Of a DNA stretch of 64,000 bases, positions 40,969-49,535 are shown in pieces. The notes under the pieces were generated by a model, which saw nothing but the letters and a program-made list of their open reading frames with translations, ran no database searches and was not told the origin of the DNA. The stretch is from contig JAZNNB010000029.1 in the NCBI GenBank assembly GCA_045580025.1, positions 1 through 64,000 of the forward strand, in the 5' to 3' direction. Position numbers and translations under genes: made by a program. The DNA is from SIG440 sp045580025. GTDB taxonomy: Bacteria; Bacillota; Clostridia; Monoglobales; Monoglobaceae. Within the stretch, counting starts at the first letter, position 1. Each line of letters begins with the position of its first letter.

Positions 40969-41674
40969 ACTTCTTATTGCAAAAATTTTCTCTTTCATAA
41001 GAGAAAAAAAGTCCGTCCTTTATATAGGCGGTGCTGAGACTCTTCCTCCGCCACTTTCCGCAGAGGACGAAGATAATCTGATTGAAAATCTCCGTCTTTC
41101 TGTTGATACAGAAAGCACAAAAGCACGACTTATTGAACATAATCTCCGCCTTGTAGTGTATATTGCAAAAAAATTTGAAAGCACAGGCATAGGCGTTGAA
41201 GACCTTATTTCAATCGGCACTATCGGACTTATAAAAGCAATAAACACATTTCGTCCAGACAAAAACATAAAGCTTGCAACCTATGCCTCAAGATGCATAG
41301 AGAATGAAATCCTTATGTATCTTCGAAAAAACAATTCAAACAAAATGAGCATTTCAATAGACGAACCCCTGAATGTAGACTGGGACGGAAACGAGCTTTT
41401 GCTATCAGATATTTTAGGTACCGATAATGACATAACACAACGTAGAATTGAGGACAAGGTTGACAAGGAACTGCTTATGATTGCCATGCAAAAGTTGTCT
41501 GAACGGGAACAGAAAATAATGAATCTCCGTTTTGGCATAAACGGCTCAGGCGAGGAAAAAACCCAAAAACAAGTGGCAGATATGCTGGGAATTTCACAAT
41601 CATACATATCAAGGCTTGAAAAAAGAATAATGTCACGCCTCCGACGTGACATTAACAAAATGATTAACGGTTAA
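40943..41674 (+). CDS. sigE: RNA polymerase sporulation sigma factor E (pro-form)
   Basis: The early mother-cell sigma factor. The 243 residues begin with a basic, hydrophobic pro-sequence of about 26 residues up to the cleavage region SVLYIGGAETLPPPLS, then regions 2 to 4: NLRLVVYIAKKFESTG, IGTIGLIKAINTFRP, YASRCIENEILMYLR and the C-terminal helix-turn-helix KQVADMLGISQSYISRLEKRI. The start at 40943 follows AAAGGAAAG. It overlaps spoIIGA at its 5' end and, by 11 bases, the converging cwlD-type gene at its 3' end. sigG, which follows sigE in many spore formers, is not here. Confidence 0.97.
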   Translation: MKLKHPDFKLLIAKIFSFIREKKSVLYIGGAETLPPPLSAEDEDNLIENLRLSVDTESTKARLIEHNLRLVVYIAKKFESTGIGVEDLISIGTIGLIKAINTFRPDKNIKLATYASRCIENEILMYLRKNNSNKMSISIDEPLNVDWDGNELLLSDILGTDNDITQRRIEDKVDKELLMIAMQKLSEREQKIMNLRFGINGSGEEKTQKQVADMLGISQSYISRLEKRIMSRLRRDINKMING

Positions 41675-42383
41675 TATACTTGGTAAGCCCAAGATAAATG
41701 CCCTCAGCAACCTTTTCCTGATAATCCGGCGTGTTCAAAAGCCTTGCTTCTTCAGGGTTTGACAAAAAACCGCACTCAATGAGAACAGATGGAATTTTAT
41801 TATCCCGAAGCACAAAAATGCTGTCACCTGTTGCTTTTGGCACCCTCTTGTTATCATCTTTCAAAATCTCTTTGATAGAATTTTGAATTGACTCTGCGAG
41901 CACTCGGTTTTCTTCATTGTCATCATCATAAAAAACCTGTGCTCCCTTGTATTTTGACTGTTCAAACTTATTCATATGTATGCTTATAAAAATATCCGCC
42001 TTGTATTTTTCGATGTCTGACTTTCGCATCCGCATATCCGATTTTTTTTGCGTTACATTTTGGGGCCTATTGGGGTCTGCTGTATTTGTATCTGTTTCTC
42101 TTGTCATAAAGACGGTATTTCCATCATCTTCAATATATTTTTTTAAAATTTTTGAAACTGCAAGATTGATGTCTTTTTCCACCGCACCATTTGCAGAAGC
42201 TCCGGCATCGCGACCGCCATGTCCAGGGTCAATAAGTATGACTTTTTTAGTTTTTACTTCCGAAAAAACATTTTGCGCAGTAAATTCAGACATAAAACTA
42301 AAACAGCTCAAAAAAAACATTACCACTGCCAAACCAAGAAAAACAGCTGTCCACTTTTTCACAAAAAGAACTTTGAATTTCAA
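41664..42383 (-). CDS. cwlD: N-acetylmuramoyl-L-alanine amidase, CwlD type
   Basis: Zinc amidase that trims peptide from glycan strands; CwlD is needed to make muramic lactam in spore cortex, which is what germination enzymes recognise. The 239 residues have an N-terminal membrane/signal segment (VFLGLAVVMFFLSCFSF) and an Amidase_3 domain: ILIDPGHGGRDAGA near 48, the zinc glutamate in AVEKDIN, ISIHMNKF near 130 and VLIECGFLSNPEEA near 200. The size matches Bacillus CwlD (237), and proximity to sigE supports a sporulation role, but a vegetative amidase cannot be excluded. Confidence 0.85.
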   Translation of the reverse strand: MKFKVLFVKKWTAVFLGLAVVMFFLSCFSFMSEFTAQNVFSEVKTKKVILIDPGHGGRDAGASANGAVEKDINLAVSKILKKYIEDDGNTVFMTRETDTNTADPNRPQNVTQKKSDMRMRKSDIEKYKADIFISIHMNKFEQSKYKGAQVFYDDDNEENRVLAESIQNSIKEILKDDNKRVPKATGDSIFVLRDNKIPSVLIECGFLSNPEEARLLNTPDYQEKVAEGIYLGLTKYINR

Positions 42384-42442
42384 TAGTCTTCACCTCAGAA
42401 AATATTTATGAAACAGCTGTTTAAAATATGTTTTCCAAAGCG

Positions 42443-42470
42443 AAAGCCTCGCATATTTTTGCGAGGCTTT
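42443..42470. terminator. Bidirectional terminator
   Basis: The 10-bp stem AAAGCCTCGC/GCGAGGCTTT ends the topoisomerase pair on the minus strand, 5 bases after the stop, and has a T run on the plus strand. Confidence 0.75.
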
Positions 42471-42474
42471 TATT

Positions 42475-44658
42475 TTATTCAAAAAGTGTAAGCTGAGGTG
42501 TCTCAGCATCCTCAGGTCTTATAACAGCACCCTTTGCAGGAATATTTTTTGTTCTGTAATGTTTAACATCCTTTATTCCCGTTTCAGAAATAAGCCGTAC
42601 ATCCGAAAGCTTACTGTTTTTGGTGGGAAGCATAACATTTACACCCTGAGAATTTTTTGTAGTTTTCAGGGCAATCTGACTTGAATCAAAAACCAGTGCC
42701 TTTCCTATATTGCTGATTGCAACAAGTTCTGTGTCCTCAGGTAGAAACATAACTTTTACAAGAGGTGAAACCATAGAATATGCATTTGTAAGCTTCTTTC
42801 TGTTTTGTTTTGTTTCATAACCTTTTATATCTATCTTTGCGATTTTACCATTTTCAAAACAGAAAAGAATGTTTCCCTTATATTCCTTGGTAACAACCAC
42901 TCCTGCAACCTTTTCACCCTCACCCATTGAGAGAAGATTGGGCAGATATTCTCCCAAAAGACTTGCTTTGCTGTCAGGAATTTCGTGTGCCTTTGTTTTG
43001 TAAACCTCCCCAGAGGTAGAGAACACCAAAATTTCTGCTGTGTTGTCTGTGTCAACGCACTTGATTATTTCGTCATTTTCTTTCACCTTTTGTTCACCGC
43101 TAAATCTCAGTGACAGGTGAGAGATTTTCTTGAGATATCCGTCTTTTGTGCAGAAAATAACCACAGGATAGTTATCAATTTTTTCTTCAATCTCAACCTC
43201 AATCTCACTATCAGAAACAATAGAGCTTTTCCTTGGTGTACCAAACTTTTTCGAAATTTCCTTGAGTTCTTTTTCAATAATCTTTTCAATTTTCTTGTTC
43301 TTCTCAAGGGTATCGCGAAGTTCTGCAATTTCTTCAGCAAGCGATTTGATTTCAGCAATACGTTTCAAAATGTACTCTTTATTTAGGTTTCTAAGTTTGA
43401 TTTCCGCAACAAATTCAGCCTGAACCTCGTCAATCCCAAATCCTGACATGAGGTTTGGTACAACAAGGGCGTCTTCCTCTGTTTCACGGACAATTTTTAT
43501 TGCCTTATCAATATCAAGAAGAATTTTTTCAAGGCCCTCAAGAAGATGAAGTTTTGCACTTTTCTTTTCTACGTCATACCTGATACCACGTTTTATACAG
43601 TTCTTCCTAAACCTGAGCCACTCACATATTATATCAGTTACACCAAGCACCATGGGGGAACCCTCAACCAGAATGTTGAAATTACACCCAAAACTGTCCT
43701 GAAGAGGTGTCATTTTGAAAAGCTTTGCCATAAGTTTTTCGGGGTCAGTACCTTTTTTTACATCAATGGTGATTTTAAGACCACCAAGGTCAGTCTCATC
43801 ACGAATATCTGAAACTTCTTTCAACTTTCCTGCCTTGATAAGTTCAATTATCTTTTCAATTATTGCCTCTACTGTTGTGGTATATGGTATTTCTTTTATA
43901 TCAATACAGTGTGCCTTTTTGTCATATTCATATTTAGCACGGATTTTGAAAGAGCCTCTGCCTGTTCGGTAAATCTCACGCATTTCCGCCTCGTTAAGTA
44001 AAATCTCACCGCCCGTAGAAAAGTCAGGGGCAAGCAAAACATCCATAACATCTGCATCGGGATCTTTCATAAGCTTAATTGTTGCCTCGCAAATTTCAGA
44101 GAGGTTGAAACTGCAAATATTTGACGCCATACCAACTGCAATGCCCTGATTGGGATTTACCAGAATATTTGGGAAGGTAACAGGCAAGAGCGTGGGCTCT
44201 TTGAGAGTTCCGTCATAGTTGTCAACCAAATCAACCGTTTCTTTATCAATATCACCAAAAATTTCGCTGCATATTTTTGAAAGCTTAACCTCGGTATAGC
44301 GGGCTGCTGCATATGCCATATCCCTTGAATACTGACGACCAAAATTCCCCTTTGAATCAACAAGGGGATGAAGAAGCGCCTGATGCCCCTCAGTGAGACG
44401 CACCATCGTTTCATAAATAGCCGCATCACCGTGGGGATTTAGCTTCATTGTTTGTCCTACCACGTTTGCAGACTTTGTGCGTCCACCGTTCAAAAGTCCC
44501 ATTTTGTACATCGTATAAAGAAGCTTTCTGTGAGAGGGCTTGAAACCGTCAATTTCAGGAATTGCACGGGAAATAATAACGCTCATAGCGTATGGCATAT
44601 AATTATTCTGGAGCGTATCGGTTATATTCTGATATTCAATAATCGGATTTTTAGCCAT
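42475..44658 (-). CDS. Type II DNA topoisomerase subunit A (GyrA/ParC family, diverged)
   Basis: Breakage-reunion subunit of an ATP-dependent type II topoisomerase. The 727 residues hold the winged-helix domain (AMSVIISRAIPEIDGFKPSHRK, PHGDAAIYETMVRLTEG), the catalytic tyrosine in AAARYTEVKLS near 117, a coiled-coil gate and a C-terminal beta-pinwheel domain with no recognisable GyrA box (QRRGGKG). The position of E. coli GyrA Ser83 is Ala here (GDAAIY). It is shorter than GyrA and follows its B subunit by 16 bases. It resembles a ParC-like second enzyme common in Clostridia rather than the main gyrase. Confidence 0.85.
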   Translation of the reverse strand: MAKNPIIEYQNITDTLQNNYMPYAMSVIISRAIPEIDGFKPSHRKLLYTMYKMGLLNGGRTKSANVVGQTMKLNPHGDAAIYETMVRLTEGHQALLHPLVDSKGNFGRQYSRDMAYAAARYTEVKLSKICSEIFGDIDKETVDLVDNYDGTLKEPTLLPVTFPNILVNPNQGIAVGMASNICSFNLSEICEATIKLMKDPDADVMDVLLAPDFSTGGEILLNEAEMREIYRTGRGSFKIRAKYEYDKKAHCIDIKEIPYTTTVEAIIEKIIELIKAGKLKEVSDIRDETDLGGLKITIDVKKGTDPEKLMAKLFKMTPLQDSFGCNFNILVEGSPMVLGVTDIICEWLRFRKNCIKRGIRYDVEKKSAKLHLLEGLEKILLDIDKAIKIVRETEEDALVVPNLMSGFGIDEVQAEFVAEIKLRNLNKEYILKRIAEIKSLAEEIAELRDTLEKNKKIEKIIEKELKEISKKFGTPRKSSIVSDSEIEVEIEEKIDNYPVVIFCTKDGYLKKISHLSLRFSGEQKVKENDEIIKCVDTDNTAEILVFSTSGEVYKTKAHEIPDSKASLLGEYLPNLLSMGEGEKVAGVVVTKEYKGNILFCFENGKIAKIDIKGYETKQNRKKLTNAYSMVSPLVKVMFLPEDTELVAISNIGKALVFDSSQIALKTTKNSQGVNVMLPTKNSKLSDVRLISETGIKDVKHYRTKNIPAKGAVIRPEDAETPQLTLFE

Positions 44659-44674
44659 TTTATTTCCCCCTTTC

Positions 44675-46654
44675 CTACATTACATCCGTAAGTTCAATAT
44701 ATTTATGGCCGTTTTCGGCTATGTGTTCTTTTCTGCCTGCCAAATTATCACCAAGCAAAAGTTCAAACACCTCACGAGTCTTGTCCACATCCTCAGGCAT
44801 AACCTTGATAAGACGTCTTGTTTCGGGATTCATTGTTGTTTCCCACATCATATCAGGCTGGTTCTCACCAAGTCCTTTGCTTCGCTGAATGGTGTATTTC
44901 TTATCGCCAATTTTTGAAAGAATGTCAGTCTTTTCCTTTTCATCAAAAGCAAAATACGTCTTGTCCTTTACTGTTATTTCATAAAGGGGAGATTCTGCAA
45001 TATATACATACCCCTCTTCAATAAGCGTAGGTGTAAGACGATAAAGCATTGTAAGCACAAGCGTTCTTATCTGAAACCCGTCAACATCGGCATCAGTACA
45101 AATTATAATTTTATTCCATCTTAAATTATTTATATCAAAGGAACTAAGTTCTTTATTTTGTTTTGCGTTTATTTCCACACCGCAACCAAGAACTTTAAGC
45201 AAATCCACAATGATTTCACTCTTGAAAATCTTGTCATAATCAGCTTTCAGACAGTTTAAAATTTTACCTCGGATTGCCATAATCGCCTGAAACTCACTGT
45301 CACGTCCAAGTTTACAAGAACCAAGCGCCGAATCACCCTCCACGATATAAACCTCACGGCGCTGGACATCCTTTGTTCTGCAGTCAACAAACTTTTTCAC
45401 ACGGTTAACCGCATCCATCTTGACGTCAAGCTTCTTTTTCAGGGTTGTCCTTGTTTTTTCTGCGGTCTCTCGGCTTCTTTTGTTTATAAGCACCTGGTCT
45501 GCAATTTTTTCTGCATCCATTTTGTTTTCTATAAAATAAACATCAAGCTGTTCCCTTAAGAACTCTGTCATTGAATCCTGAATGAACTTATTGGTAATTG
45601 CCTTTTTTGTCTGGTTTTCATAGCTGGTCATAGTCGAAAATGAGTTGCTTATAAGACAAAGGCTGTCCGCAACATCAGTAAACAAAATTTTCGACTCATT
45701 TTTTGAATACTTTCCGCTTGACTTAAGGTATTTGTCAATAGCATAAACAAAAGCATTTTTCACAGCTTTATCAGGTGAGCCTCCATATTCAAGAAAGCTT
45801 GAATTGTGATAATATTCAATTACATTCACATCATTATTAAAGCAAAAAGCAAAACTCATCTTCACTTTATAGTCTTCTTTATCCTCACGGTCACGACCAA
45901 CGCGTTCTGCTTCAATATAATAAGGCATTGTTTTTTCTTTTCCATTAGAAATTTCTTTGAGGTAATCAATTATGCCGTTGTCATAATAAAACTCAAACTC
46001 TTCAAACTTACCCGGTGCAGTTTCGTTGTAAAGTACAAACTTAACCCCCGAATTCACAACTGCCTGTTTTTTCAGGACATCCATATAATAATCAAGAGAA
46101 ATATCAATATCAGTAAAAACCTCAGTATCAGGTTTCCAGTGTATTTTTGTACCAGTATGACGATGTTTGAATGGTTCTTTGCTGAGGCCCCCGATATTTT
46201 CACCTTTTTCAAAGTGAAGCTTGAATTTATTTCCGTCACGAAGAACCTCAACATCCATAAATTCTGAGCTGTACTGTGTAGCACAAGTACCAAGACCATT
46301 AAGCCCAAGGCTGAATTCATAATTTTCGCCTGAATTGTTCTTATACTTACCGCCGGCATACATTTCACAAAAGACAAGTTCCCAGTTGAAACGTTCTTCA
46401 CGCTGGTTGAAATCTACTGGAATACCACGGCCCTGATCCTCAACCTCAACTGACCTATCCAAAAATCTGCGAACAGTGATAAGTCTGCCATATCCCTCAC
46501 GCGCCTCATCAATAGAGTTTGAAAGTATTTCAAAAACAGAATGCTGACAGCCCTCTATGCCATCCGAGCCAAAAATAACAGCCGGACGCTTTCTAACTCT
46601 GTCCGCACCTTTAAGTGCAACTATGCTGTCGTCGTTGTAACTTTTTGCACACAT
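44675..46654 (-). CDS. Type II DNA topoisomerase subunit B (GyrB/ParE family, diverged)
   Basis: ATPase and TOPRIM subunit. In 659 residues: GHKL ATP site with EILSNSIDEAREG near 44 and DQGRGIPVD near 72, the GLNGLGT loop near 114 (GLHGVG in most GyrB/ParE), and the TOPRIM motifs EGDSALGSCKLGRD near 440 (EGDSAGGSAKQGRD in most) and CTDADVDGFQIRTL near 518. The key acidic residues are all kept, so activity is likely, but these loops differ from canonical gyrase. It is the first gene of a two-gene operon, driven from 46726-46754. Confidence 0.85.
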   Translation of the reverse strand: MCAKSYNDDSIVALKGADRVRKRPAVIFGSDGIEGCQHSVFEILSNSIDEAREGYGRLITVRRFLDRSVEVEDQGRGIPVDFNQREERFNWELVFCEMYAGGKYKNNSGENYEFSLGLNGLGTCATQYSSEFMDVEVLRDGNKFKLHFEKGENIGGLSKEPFKHRHTGTKIHWKPDTEVFTDIDISLDYYMDVLKKQAVVNSGVKFVLYNETAPGKFEEFEFYYDNGIIDYLKEISNGKEKTMPYYIEAERVGRDREDKEDYKVKMSFAFCFNNDVNVIEYYHNSSFLEYGGSPDKAVKNAFVYAIDKYLKSSGKYSKNESKILFTDVADSLCLISNSFSTMTSYENQTKKAITNKFIQDSMTEFLREQLDVYFIENKMDAEKIADQVLINKRSRETAEKTRTTLKKKLDVKMDAVNRVKKFVDCRTKDVQRREVYIVEGDSALGSCKLGRDSEFQAIMAIRGKILNCLKADYDKIFKSEIIVDLLKVLGCGVEINAKQNKELSSFDINNLRWNKIIICTDADVDGFQIRTLVLTMLYRLTPTLIEEGYVYIAESPLYEITVKDKTYFAFDEKEKTDILSKIGDKKYTIQRSKGLGENQPDMMWETTMNPETRRLIKVMPEDVDKTREVFELLLGDNLAGRKEHIAENGHKYIELTDVM

Positions 46655-46725
46655 ATCCTAAAATACCTCCGTATATAAATTAACAACAATATGTAGTAAA
46701 TTTTGTAAACATTTCCACAAAATAC

Positions 46726-46773
46726 AGTATAACAAAAAAAATTTGCAATGTAAAGTGTATTTTTGCAAATTTT
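46726..46773 (-). promoter_or_regulatory. Topoisomerase promoter overlapping the obg terminator
   Basis: On the minus strand TTTACA (46754..46749), 17 bases, TATACT (46731..46726) precedes the topoisomerase operon. The obg terminator, arms AAATTTGCAA (46739-46748) and TTGCAAATTT (46764-46773) followed by a long T run, occupies the -35 and spacer, so the two signals share bases. Confidence 0.65.
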
Positions 46774-46790
46774 TTTGGTTTATTCAATTC

Positions 46791-48062
46791 TTATTTTATA
46801 TAGTCGAATTCGACACCGTACATATGAACTGTATCGCCCTCTTTTATGCCCTTTTCTTCAAGCATATCAATAATTCCGCTTTTGCGAAGCGCACGCTGAA
46901 AATATTGAAGAGACTCATAATCATCAAAGTTTGTAGAGCCGACAATTTTTCTTACATACATACCCTCGACAATGTACACACCATCTTCAATAGTGATTTC
47001 GATACTGTCTGTGTTTCTCTCTTCATCAAGGTCAAGATATTCATAATCATCTTCATCGCAAGCAGGAAGCTCATCAAGAAGCTTTGATGTATAATAAAGA
47101 ACATCATCAATGCCTTTTCGTGTTGCGGCGGATATTGCAAAAACTTTATATCCTTCATCCTCCATCTGTGCCTTGAATTTTTCAAAGTTTTCATCAAAAG
47201 ACGGAATATCCATTTTATTCGCTATGATAATCTGTGGCTTTTCTGCTAACTTTTCGCTGTATTTAATAAGCTCTTCATTGATTGTATGCACATCTTCAAT
47301 GGGATCTCTACCCTCACATCCCGAAACATCCACCACGTGAAGCAAAACCCTTGTTCGTTCAACGTGTCTGAGGAATGCATGACCAAGACCAACACCCTCG
47401 TGTGCACCCTCAATAATTCCAGGAATATCAGCCATAACAAAGCCTTTTCCTCCGTCAATACGAACTACACCAAGATTTGGAATAAGGGTTGTGAAATGAT
47501 AGTTTGCAATCTTTGGACGAGCTTCACTAACTATTGACAAAAGCGTAGATTTACCCACGTTTGGAAAGCCTAAAAGACCAACATCTGCAATGAGTTTAAG
47601 TTCAAGTGTTATTTCCCTTTCGTCACCGGGAAGTCCCGCTTTTGCAAACTTTGGTGTCTGACGTGTGGCTGTTGCAAATCTTGCATTTCCCCAACCGCCG
47701 CTGCCACCTTTGGCAATAACGAAGCTTTCGCCGTCATCTTTCAGGTCACAAATAACCTTTCCTGACTCGCTGTCGCGGATTATCGTACCGCAAGGAACTT
47801 TTAGAAAAAAGTTTTCACCATTTTTTCCGCTTCGTCTTCCATCACGGCCGTTTCCGCCGCTTTCAGCCACGTATTTCTTTTTATAACGAAAATCAAGGAG
47901 GGTACTCATATCTTTGCTGGCGATAGCAACAATGTTTCCGCCATTTCCGCCATCACCGCCGTCAGGACCGCCAGCTGCAACATATTTTTCGCGATGGAAA
48001 GTAACAGCACCGTCGCCGCCTTTGCCTGCTTGTATAAAAATTTTGGCTGTATCAATAAACAT
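46791..48062 (-). CDS. obg: Obg family GTPase (CgtA)
   Basis: Essential GTPase in large ribosomal subunit assembly and stress control. The 423 residues have the glycine-rich Obg fold (GKGGDGAVTFHREKYVAAGGPDGG at the start), the G domain with GFPNVGKSTLL near 165, DIPGIIEGAHEGVGLG and NKMDIP, and a C-terminal OCT domain (ITIEDGVYIVEG, FQRALRKSGI). Start ATG 48062 has GGAGGTAT. It follows rplU-rpmA, the order conserved in Firmicutes, here behind a hairpin at 48099-48123. Confidence 0.96.
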   Translation of the reverse strand: MFIDTAKIFIQAGKGGDGAVTFHREKYVAAGGPDGGDGGNGGNIVAIASKDMSTLLDFRYKKKYVAESGGNGRDGRRSGKNGENFFLKVPCGTIIRDSESGKVICDLKDDGESFVIAKGGSGGWGNARFATATRQTPKFAKAGLPGDEREITLELKLIADVGLLGFPNVGKSTLLSIVSEARPKIANYHFTTLIPNLGVVRIDGGKGFVMADIPGIIEGAHEGVGLGHAFLRHVERTRVLLHVVDVSGCEGRDPIEDVHTINEELIKYSEKLAEKPQIIIANKMDIPSFDENFEKFKAQMEDEGYKVFAISAATRKGIDDVLYYTSKLLDELPACDEDDYEYLDLDEERNTDSIEITIEDGVYIVEGMYVRKIVGSTNFDDYESLQYFQRALRKSGIIDMLEEKGIKEGDTVHMYGVEFDYIK

Positions 48063-48098
48063 ACATCATACCTCCTTTGAAAATTCTTCTGAATAGAA

Positions 48099-48123
48099 AC
48101 AAAGTGCACGCAGGGCGTGCACT
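48099..48123 (-). terminator. Attenuator-like hairpin between rpmA and obg
   Basis: An 11-bp stem AAAGTGCACGC/GCGTGCACTTT with a 3-base loop lies 20 bases after the rpmA stop. The minus-strand tail TGTTTC is a poor T run, so partial read-through into obg is likely. Confidence 0.6.
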
Positions 48124-48143
48124 TTTTGTTTATTTGGCATAAA

Positions 48144-48404
48144 TTACTGAACGATTTCGTAAACAGAAACCTGTTTCTTGTCCTTACCTTTTCTTTCGAA
48201 CTTAACCTGACCGTTTACCAAAGCAAACAAAGTATCATCACTGCCCTTGCCTACATTGATTCCGGGGTATATTTTTGTTCCGCGCTGTCTAACGAGGATG
48301 TTGCCTGCCAAAACGTGCTGACCGTCACCTTTTTTCGCGCCAAGTCGTTTGGACTCAGAATCTCTGCCGTTCTTAGTACTGCCGACACCTTTCTTATGAG
48401 CCAT
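48144..48404 (-). CDS. rpmA: 50S ribosomal protein L27
   Basis: A large-subunit protein whose N terminus reaches the peptidyl transferase centre. The 86 residues match the family (AHKKGVGSTKNGRDSESKRLG and GNILVRQRGTKIYPG). I start it at MAHKKG (48404), with GAGGTG 9 bases upstream. Most Firmicutes encode a longer precursor ending in a phenylalanine-containing site cut by the protease Prp just before AHKKG; here there is no such extension, and the prp gene usually found between rplU and rpmA is also missing. Confidence 0.97.
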   Translation of the reverse strand: MAHKKGVGSTKNGRDSESKRLGAKKGDGQHVLAGNILVRQRGTKIYPGINVGKGSDDTLFALVNGQVKFERKGKDKKQVSVYEIVQ

Positions 48405-48443
48405 TGTGTTCACCTCTCTTAAAAATTATTCAATAAAAAACGA

Positions 48444-48755
48444 TTAGCCATTAATCTTCTTGATTTCAAGCTTTGTATAAGGCTGTCTGTGACCCTGCTT
48501 TTTGTGGTAGCCCTTCTTTGCCTTGTACTTGTAAACGATGATTTTCTTTTCTTTGCCGTTTTTGAGAGCAGTAGCTTCAACAGTAGCACCTTCAACAAAA
48601 GGAGCGCCAACTTTCAAATCACCGTCTTTTTCTACAACCAAAACCTTGTCGATTGTAACTGTGCTTCCAGCTTCAACGTCAAGCTTTTCAACGAAAACAA
48701 CATCGCCTTCTGAAACCTTGTACTGTTTTCCGCCAGTTTCGATAATCGCGTACAT
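48444..48755 (-). CDS. rplU: 50S ribosomal protein L21
   Basis: A primary large-subunit protein. The 103 residues match throughout: MYAIIETGGKQYKVSEGD at the start and KKGYHKKQGHRQPYTKLEI near the end. The start has GGAGGG upstream. rpmA follows 39 bases later with no ORF between. It is preceded by a promoter and a GC-richer leader of about 85 bases, where an L21 autoregulatory leader is known in other Firmicutes. Confidence 0.98.
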   Translation of the reverse strand: MYAIIETGGKQYKVSEGDVVFVEKLDVEAGSTVTIDKVLVVEKDGDLKVGAPFVEGATVEATALKNGKEKKIIVYKYKAKKGYHKKQGHRQPYTKLEIKKING

Positions 48756-48844
48756 ATTCGTAATCCCTCCTATTACCCAAGACTCGCCAAATGAGGTGCT
48801 GAAAAATCAGACTTTTAAAACCCTTCTCGCGCGGTTACCGTAAT
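48756..48844 (-). promoter_or_regulatory. Untranslated leader of rplU (L21 leader candidate)
   Basis: The transcript from the promoter at 48845-48873 has about 85 bases before rplU, including GGTAACCGCGCGAGAAGGG and a TGATTTTTCA hairpin. Firmicute rplU operons often have an autoregulatory L21 leader here. I have not matched the consensus structure base by base. Confidence 0.4.
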
Positions 48845-48873
48845 ATGATAACACAAAATTCCTTGCTTGTCAA
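48845..48873 (-). promoter_or_regulatory. Sigma-A promoter of rplU-rpmA-obg
   Basis: TTGACA (48873..48868), 17 bases, TATCAT (48850..48845) on the minus strand. The -35 shares bases with the TGA stop of the DUF2344 gene (48872..48870). Confidence 0.8.
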
Positions 48874-49535
48874 CAAAAATTTTCTATTTTTTTATCATTC
48901 TCGAAAAATATCTCAACCCGGTGAATATCAACGCTTTCAAACTCACCAGAGTCCAGGTATTCCTCAATCTTTGAAACCACAATATCAGGTTTTATATTTG
49001 CTTCGCCACCCGCAGATAAAATCGCATTAAGTCTGAAAGAGCTTCCCTCCAGTGAAATAACAGCCATGTCTTTAATAAAGTCACGTAGGTTAATTTCTTT
49101 CTCACCTTTTTTTGTTTTCTTTGTGGCGCTTATATTTTCCTGCTTGAAAAAGCTTTCGATTTTCTCCTTTGAAACATCAGTTGGTGCAACAATGTCAATT
49201 ATATACTTAGCCAAAACAATGTTATGTGCCTTAAAAATCGGCTGTGAAGCCTTGAGTATCTTTATGTCAGGCGGGAGATTTTTATTGAGTTTCGTCAAAA
49301 TTTCATCGGGCGAAACTGTATCTTCAAAATCAATATCAACGAACTCGGTTTCGCTGGTAACGCCCAGCGCCAGCGGAAGCGAAAATGTTATAAGCTGGTG
49401 GGGATTAAATCCTTGACTGTATCTGACGGGAAGTTCTGCCCTGTGAATAGACCGCGTAAATGTTCTCAAAAGGTCAAGGTGTGAAATATATTTACCCATA
49501 CCAAGCTTTGAAAACTTAAGTCTCCATTTACTCAA
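48870..49535 (-). CDS. TIGR03936/DUF2344 radical-SAM-associated protein
   Basis: A 221-residue protein that accompanies the radical SAM gene next to it and is sometimes fused to it. Typical segments are KWRLKFSKLGMGKYISHLDLLRTFTRSIHRAELPVRYSQGFNPHQLITFSLPLALGV. I choose the TTG at 49535: it has GGAGG 8 bases upstream, and overlaps the radical SAM stop, which indicates coupling. The role is not established; the pairing suggests a shared modification, possibly of ribosome or tRNA, given the rplU-rpmA neighbourhood. The stop codon overlaps the next promoter. Confidence 0.88.
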   Translation of the reverse strand: MSKWRLKFSKLGMGKYISHLDLLRTFTRSIHRAELPVRYSQGFNPHQLITFSLPLALGVTSETEFVDIDFEDTVSPDEILTKLNKNLPPDIKILKASQPIFKAHNIVLAKYIIDIVAPTDVSKEKIESFFKQENISATKKTKKGEKEINLRDFIKDMAVISLEGSSFRLNAILSAGGEANIKPDIVVSKIEEYLDSGEFESVDIHRVEIFFENDKKIENFC

